From assembly GCF_006439015.1 (NCBI RefSeq), contig NZ_RCZG01000001.1, positions 496,001 to 560,000 on the forward strand: a stretch of 64,000 bases of DNA, given 5' to 3'. A program made the position numbers and the translations under genes. Below are positions 60,444-64,000 of this stretch, one piece after another; positions within the stretch are counted from its first letter, which is position 1, and each line of letters starts with the position of its first letter. The notes beneath the pieces were generated by a model. It saw only the letters and a list, made by a program, of their open reading frames with translations. It made no database searches and was not told the origin of the DNA. This DNA is from Mycolicibacterium hodleri. Its GTDB lineage: Bacteria > Actinomycetota > Actinomycetes > Mycobacteriales > Mycobacteriaceae.

Positions 60444-61400
60444 ATGGCTGACGACGACCGCGGCGAGACGCTCGCGGATCTCGGTGAGTTCACGGTGATC
60501 GACCGGCTCGTCGAGGGACGGCTGCACGCGCCGATCGTGCTCGTCGGTCCCGGCGACGACGCGGCCGTGGTCACGGCGGGGGACGGCCGGATCGTGGTGT
60601 CGACCGACATGTTGGTCGAGGGCCGGCACTTCCGGCTGGACTGGTCGACGCCGCACGATGTCGGTCGGAAGGCGATCGCCCAGAATGCCGCCGACATCGA
60701 GGCAATGGGTGCGACGACCACGGCGTTCGTCGTGGCGTTCGGTGCACCGGGGGCCACGCTCGGTGACGACGCGCTCCGACTCTCGGACGGTCTGTGGGAC
60801 GAGGCCCGCACGTTCGGCGCGAGCATCGTCGGAGGCGACCTAGTGGCCGCTCCCCAATGGGTGATCTCCGTGACGGCGCTCGGTGACCTCGAGGGTAGGG
60901 TGCCCGTACTCCTCGGCGGTGCGCGGCCCGGTGACTTGGTGGCCGTCATTGGCGATCTCGGTCGTTCAGCCGCGGGATATGCACTGTGGCTCAAAGACAT
61001 TCATGACTTCGACGGGCTACGCCGGAGCCACCTGGTGCCGGCCGTGCCATACGGCCAGGGGCGCATGGCGGCCGACGCCGGTGCGACGGCGATGACCGAC
61101 GTCTCGGACGGGTTGCTCGCCGACGTCCGCCACCTCGCCGATGCCTCCGCGGTGGGCGTCGATCTGTTGCGGGAGGCGCTGGCTGCCGACCACGGTGCCG
61201 TCGCCGGTGCGGCCACCGCGACGGGGGAGGACCCGTGGGCCTGGGTGCTGGGCGGCGGCGAGGATCACGCCCTCGTCGCGACGTTCCCCGGTGCGGTCCC
61301 CGACGGCTGGCGAACGGTCGGCCGCGTGGTGGAGGGACCGGCTCGGGTGCTGGTCGACGGGGCCGAGTGGACCGGCGACACGGGATGGCAGTCCTTCTAG
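60444..61400 (+). CDS. thiL: Thiamine-monophosphate kinase
   Basis: 318-residue ThiL, last step of thiamine diphosphate synthesis. Motifs: VGPGDDAAVV near the start, VSTDMLVEGRHFRLDWSTP, GRKAIAQNAADIEAMGA and the Mg/ATP-binding MTDVSDGLLADVRHLADAS. ATG 60444 was chosen; GGGGTGAC lies just upstream, and M. tuberculosis ThiL is about 15 residues longer, so an upstream GTG could also serve. The hydrolase gene downstream converges with a 3-bp gap. Confidence 0.95.
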   Translation: MADDDRGETLADLGEFTVIDRLVEGRLHAPIVLVGPGDDAAVVTAGDGRIVVSTDMLVEGRHFRLDWSTPHDVGRKAIAQNAADIEAMGATTTAFVVAFGAPGATLGDDALRLSDGLWDEARTFGASIVGGDLVAAPQWVISVTALGDLEGRVPVLLGGARPGDLVAVIGDLGRSAAGYALWLKDIHDFDGLRRSHLVPAVPYGQGRMAADAGATAMTDVSDGLLADVRHLADASAVGVDLLREALAADHGAVAGAATATGEDPWAWVLGGGEDHALVATFPGAVPDGWRTVGRVVEGPARVLVDGAEWTGDTGWQSF

Positions 61401-61403
61401 GAT

Positions 61404-62372
61404 TCAGGACTTGAGCTTGAGCAACGCCTCTGCGTTCCGGTGGCCGACGAGGCCGCGCGTCTCCTCGTATATTGCTGCCGTATCCATGAATCGGCCCGCG
61501 ACCTCTGAGGATTCGTAGGGGTAGTCGACTGAGAACATCACTCGGCGCTCGCCCAACGCGGCCAGAGCTGCCTGCAACGGAACGTCATCGCATTGTCCCG
61601 ACGTCGTCACCGAGAAGTTGTCCTTCAGATAGTCCGACGGGTTGCGCTGCACCCGGCGGTCGGTCGAGGTGAACCGGTATCGGCTGTCGAGGCGCCACAG
61701 CATGTACGGCAGGGTCTCACCCATGTGGCCGAGGATCACCTGGGCCCGCGGAAAGCGATCGAACACGCCGGTGACGATCAGCCGTAGGGCATGGGTGGCG
61801 GTCTCCGTCGTCCACTCCCACGTGGGTTTCGCGAGCTCGGGAACGCCGTCGAAGACGTACGGCAATTGGAATGAATCGCCGGGGTGCAGGTAGAGCGGTA
61901 CGTCGAGGTCCTGCAGGCGTTCCCAGAACACGTCATGGCGTGTGTCGTCGAGATAGACGCCGTTGGTGTGGTCGTTGATCATCGCACCGCGAAAGCCTAG
62001 GCCGACGCAACGCTCGAGCTCGTCGGCTGCCGCGCCAGGATCCTGCATGGCCAGGTGGGCGAATCCGGCGTATCGATCGGGCTGGTTCGCGACGACTTCC
62101 ACCAGTGCATCATTGGCCTCGGCGGCCAGTCGAGTTGCCGTTGCGGCATCGGGCTCGATCTGCACTCCGGGTCCGGAGATCGAGAGCACCGCCATGCGCA
62201 CCCCGCCGCGGTCCATCTCGGACAGCCTCTCCTCGCCAAAATCCGAGAGCCTGCGGATCAATGTCGTGCGCACCTCGGGTGGTACCTGGGGAATTCCGCG
62301 CGAGAGGTAGTCGAGGAAGGAGGGGATGATGAAGTGCTCCTCCAAGGCGACATTGGTTGCCTGCGTTGTCAT
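61404..62372 (-). CDS. Amidohydrolase-family protein (resorcylate decarboxylase/ACMSD-like)
   Basis: 322-residue metal-dependent TIM barrel of the amidohydrolase-2 family. Metal-binding residues are visible in ALEEHFIIP, YLHPGDSFQLP (His), QVILGHMGETLPYMLWRLDS and the Asp of VMFSVDYPYESSE. The ILGHMGE...LPYMLWRLD run is close to gamma-resorcylate (2,6-dihydroxybenzoate) decarboxylases, so a decarboxylase of aromatic acids is more likely than a hydrolase. ATG 62372 was preferred over 62480. It follows the Tat-exported metallo-beta-lactamase gene by 32 bp on the same strand, suggesting an operon. Confidence 0.85.
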   Translation of the reverse strand: MTTQATNVALEEHFIIPSFLDYLSRGIPQVPPEVRTTLIRRLSDFGEERLSEMDRGGVRMAVLSISGPGVQIEPDAATATRLAAEANDALVEVVANQPDRYAGFAHLAMQDPGAAADELERCVGLGFRGAMINDHTNGVYLDDTRHDVFWERLQDLDVPLYLHPGDSFQLPYVFDGVPELAKPTWEWTTETATHALRLIVTGVFDRFPRAQVILGHMGETLPYMLWRLDSRYRFTSTDRRVQRNPSDYLKDNFSVTTSGQCDDVPLQAALAALGERRVMFSVDYPYESSEVAGRFMDTAAIYEETRGLVGHRNAEALLKLKS

Positions 62373-62404
62373 GTGGGCCTTCCGGTTGGTACCGCGTGCT
62401 GGTG

Positions 62405-63502
62405 TCAGAGCTCGAACACTTGGCCGTCCTTCGCGACGGTGGCCTTGCCCGAGTAGTTCTTCTTGATTTCGTCGAGCCATTGCGCGTCGGGCAGATCGGC
62501 GGGTTGATAGTGACTGAGAATCACGTGCTTCGCATTGGCGGCTGCCGCGACTTCACCGACCTGCTCGGCCGAAGTGTGCGAACTCTGCAGATAGTTGGGG
62601 GGAAACCTGTTGTGCCAGTAGGCGTCGTCCAGACTGAACTCGGCCTCGTGGACCAAGATGTCGGTGTCCTTGGCGAGGAGGATCAGGTTGTCGGACTTGG
62701 TGGTGTCGCCCGAGAAGGTCACCGACACAGCGGGTTTCTTGATGTCGAATCGGAAGGCAAACGCCGGGTAGACGTCGTAGTGCGAGACGAGAGTTGCAGT
62801 GACGGCGACGTTGTCGTCTTCCGTCACCGGGAAGGGTTGCATGTTCGGCGATCGATTGAGGTAGTCCGATCCTGGTGGCACCGCGATCTCGGTGACCGTC
62901 ATGAGGCCCTCGATGTCGCGGATACCTTGGTCGCGAATCAAGACGTTGCCGGTGTACGCGAACGCGTTGTTCAGCGACTCGGTCATCGCGGCCAGGCCCG
63001 GAGTGGGATTGGTGGGGTTGACCGTGGGCGGGCTCGGATTGCCGACTTCGCTTACGGGCAGGCCGCCGGCTGGACCGGGTCCGTAAATCAGCACAGGTGG
63101 CTGGCCGGGCTTGGCTTGGTTGCCACCGGAGAGGAAGAAGCTGTAGTAATCGACGATGTGGTCGGCATGCAGATGGGTAATGAACAACTTCGTGATGCCG
63201 CCGAATTGCAGGCCCGCATTGGTGAATCCGTTGAACGAGCCGAGGCCACAGTCGATCACGTAGAGGTCGCTGCCTATCTTCAACGTCGACGAGATGCCGA
63301 ACCGGTCTGGGGTCGGCGGCGGACCGGCTGCGACGCCGACGGTGATCAGCGCATTTTCGGGCAGTGCAGCAGGGGACTTCGGGAGTTCCGAGGACTGTGG
63401 GGATTTGGCCGAACTGCGCGCCGATGTGCCGAGGAGGCCTGCGCCGACGGCGGCTGAACCGGCTGCGAGGGCGGCCCTCCTGGACATCGCTGAATCACAC
63501 AT
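62405..63502 (-). CDS. Tat-exported metallo-beta-lactamase-fold hydrolase
   Basis: 365 residues (or 360 from ATG 63487). The N-terminus has a twin-arginine signal (MSRRAALAAGSAAVGAGLLG), so folded export is expected. The MBL metal motif is FITHLHADHIVDYYSFFLSG, with further ligands in TFSGDTTKSDNLILLAKDTD and LVHEAEFS. The layout resembles RNase Z-like/arylsulfatase-type MBL proteins rather than beta-lactamases; exported location makes RNA processing improbable. Probably co-transcribed with the downstream decarboxylase-like gene. Confidence 0.85.
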   Translation of the reverse strand: MCDSAMSRRAALAAGSAAVGAGLLGTSARSSAKSPQSSELPKSPAALPENALITVGVAAGPPPTPDRFGISSTLKIGSDLYVIDCGLGSFNGFTNAGLQFGGITKLFITHLHADHIVDYYSFFLSGGNQAKPGQPPVLIYGPGPAGGLPVSEVGNPSPPTVNPTNPTPGLAAMTESLNNAFAYTGNVLIRDQGIRDIEGLMTVTEIAVPPGSDYLNRSPNMQPFPVTEDDNVAVTATLVSHYDVYPAFAFRFDIKKPAVSVTFSGDTTKSDNLILLAKDTDILVHEAEFSLDDAYWHNRFPPNYLQSSHTSAEQVGEVAAAANAKHVILSHYQPADLPDAQWLDEIKKNYSGKATVAKDGQVFEL

Positions 63503-63626
63503 TGACGTCTACACCCCCGAGAGCTCGACCGAGATCCGGCCCGATGGAACCGGGCGAGGAAATGTTCGTGCGACTCACCACATATATACCGTTTGTTGCC
63601 GTCGCGGGGCACTACGTTGACGTTTC

Positions 63627-64000
63627 GTGACTGCACGCCCGCTTCCGGAACTCGTCGAGGAGGGTTGGGCGAAAGCCCTCGAGCCCGTCACCGACCAGGT
63701 TGCCCAGATGGGTGAATTCCTCCGGTCCGAAATCGCGGCGGGACAGCGCTATCTGCCCGCCGGGGAGAACGTGCTGCGCGCCTTCACCTTTCCCTTCGAG
63801 GCAGTGCGGGTGCTCATCGTCGGGCAGGATCCGTACCCGACGCCCGGGCACGCGGTCGGGCTCAGCTTCTCGGTTGCGCCCGAGGTGCGTCCGCTACCGC
63901 GCAGCCTTGACAACATCTTCAAGGAGTACGCCACGGACCTGGGCCACCCTGCGCCGAGTCGAGGCGACCTGACGCCGTGGTCCGAGCGCGGCGTGATGAT
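63627..64000 (+). CDS. ung: Uracil-DNA glycosylase, partial
   Basis: First 124 residues of family 1 Ung, cut by the window end. The catalytic water-activating Asp lies in [20 protein letters not shown] (residues near 68-87), and [20 protein letters not shown] follows. The remaining uracil-binding and C-terminal HPSPLS-type motifs lie outside. GTG 63627 lies 8 nt after TACGTT (63613-63618), another leaderless-type start. Order thiL-ung matches Rv2977c-Rv2976c with two accessory genes between. Confidence 0.95.
   Translation, partial: MTARPLPELVEEGWAKALEPVTDQVAQMGEFLRSEIAAGQRYLPAGENVLRAFTFPFEAVRVLIVGQDPYPTPGHAVGLSFSVAPEVRPLPRSLDNIFKEYATDLGHPAPSRGDLTPWSERGVM

Overview
The window is a high-GC actinobacterial chromosome segment and almost certainly comes from the Mycobacteriaceae (a Mycolicibacterium-type genome). 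The core gene order follows the Mycobacterium tuberculosis Rv3030-Rv2976c block: methyltransferase, fixA-fixB, GNAT/acyltransferase pair, cysteine desulfurase, mnmA, lpqA-like, metE-like, ligA, ACT protein, gatC-gatA-pfkA-gatB, lppZ, doxX, cfp6, ilvB-ilvN-ilvC, FAD oxidoreductase, serA, leuB, MFS, FAH protein, gltX, tRNA-Gln, tRNA-Glu, iclR-type regulator, leuC-leuD, hupB, mutT1, ppk, fbiD, gpsA, ddl, DUF3515, thiL, ung. Many genes begin with GTG/ATG only 6-8 nt after a TANNNT -10 box, so leaderless transcription looks common. No prophage, insertion sequence or CRISPR was recognised.

Region by region. 1-2230: partial SAM methyltransferase and the electron-transfer flavoprotein pair. 2327-13991: a catabolic island for a polyol, probably a C4 sugar alcohol. 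It holds an FGGY kinase, a SorC-family regulator, an EltD-like erythritol/L-threitol dehydrogenase, an ABC importer with a Tat lipoprotein, two permeases and two ATPases, a DhaK-DhaL kinase and an RpiB-type isomerase. The last five genes are chained by 4-bp ATGA/GTGA overlaps. 13992-22520: a structured intergenic region, two secreted proteins that share a C-terminal LGYRQA(K/R)A tail, an OlsB/OlsA-like acyltransferase pair, cysteine desulfurase, mnmA, a lipoprotein and a MetE-like protein. 22530-33185: acyl-CoA ligase, MmcQ/YjbR protein, DNA ligase, amidotransferase GatCAB with pfkA, lppZ. 33324-38295: doxX, PH-domain protein, and the ilvBNC operon preceded by a leader peptide and attenuator. 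38301-47999: FAD oxidoreductase, serA-leuB, a small MarR/monooxygenase module, an amidohydrolase pseudogene, MFS, FAH, gltX. 48125-52124: two tRNAs, IclR regulator divergent from leuCD, hupB. 52199-64000: mutT1, ppk, fbiD (coenzyme F420), gpsA, a cystathionine gamma-lyase-like gene, ddl, DUF3515, Lrp-type domain, thiL, an ACMSD/resorcylate-decarboxylase-like hydrolase, a Tat-exported metallo-beta-lactamase-fold protein, and the start of ung.

The most unusual pattern is a family of short GC-rich repeats built on the core AGCGNAGCGAC. They occur as tandem arrays between genes (27409-27478, 39738-39848), as an in-frame 7-copy insertion at the N-terminus of fbiD (56031-56240), as an insertion inside gatC (about 27720-27750), and next to the ribosome binding sites of two genes. 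Other points of interest are a complete-looking ilv attenuator, a probable pair of compensating frameshifts in the second LGYRQA protein, a 78-bp tandem duplication in the hupB tail, and Glu in place of Gln in the Q-loop of both polyol-transporter ATPases.
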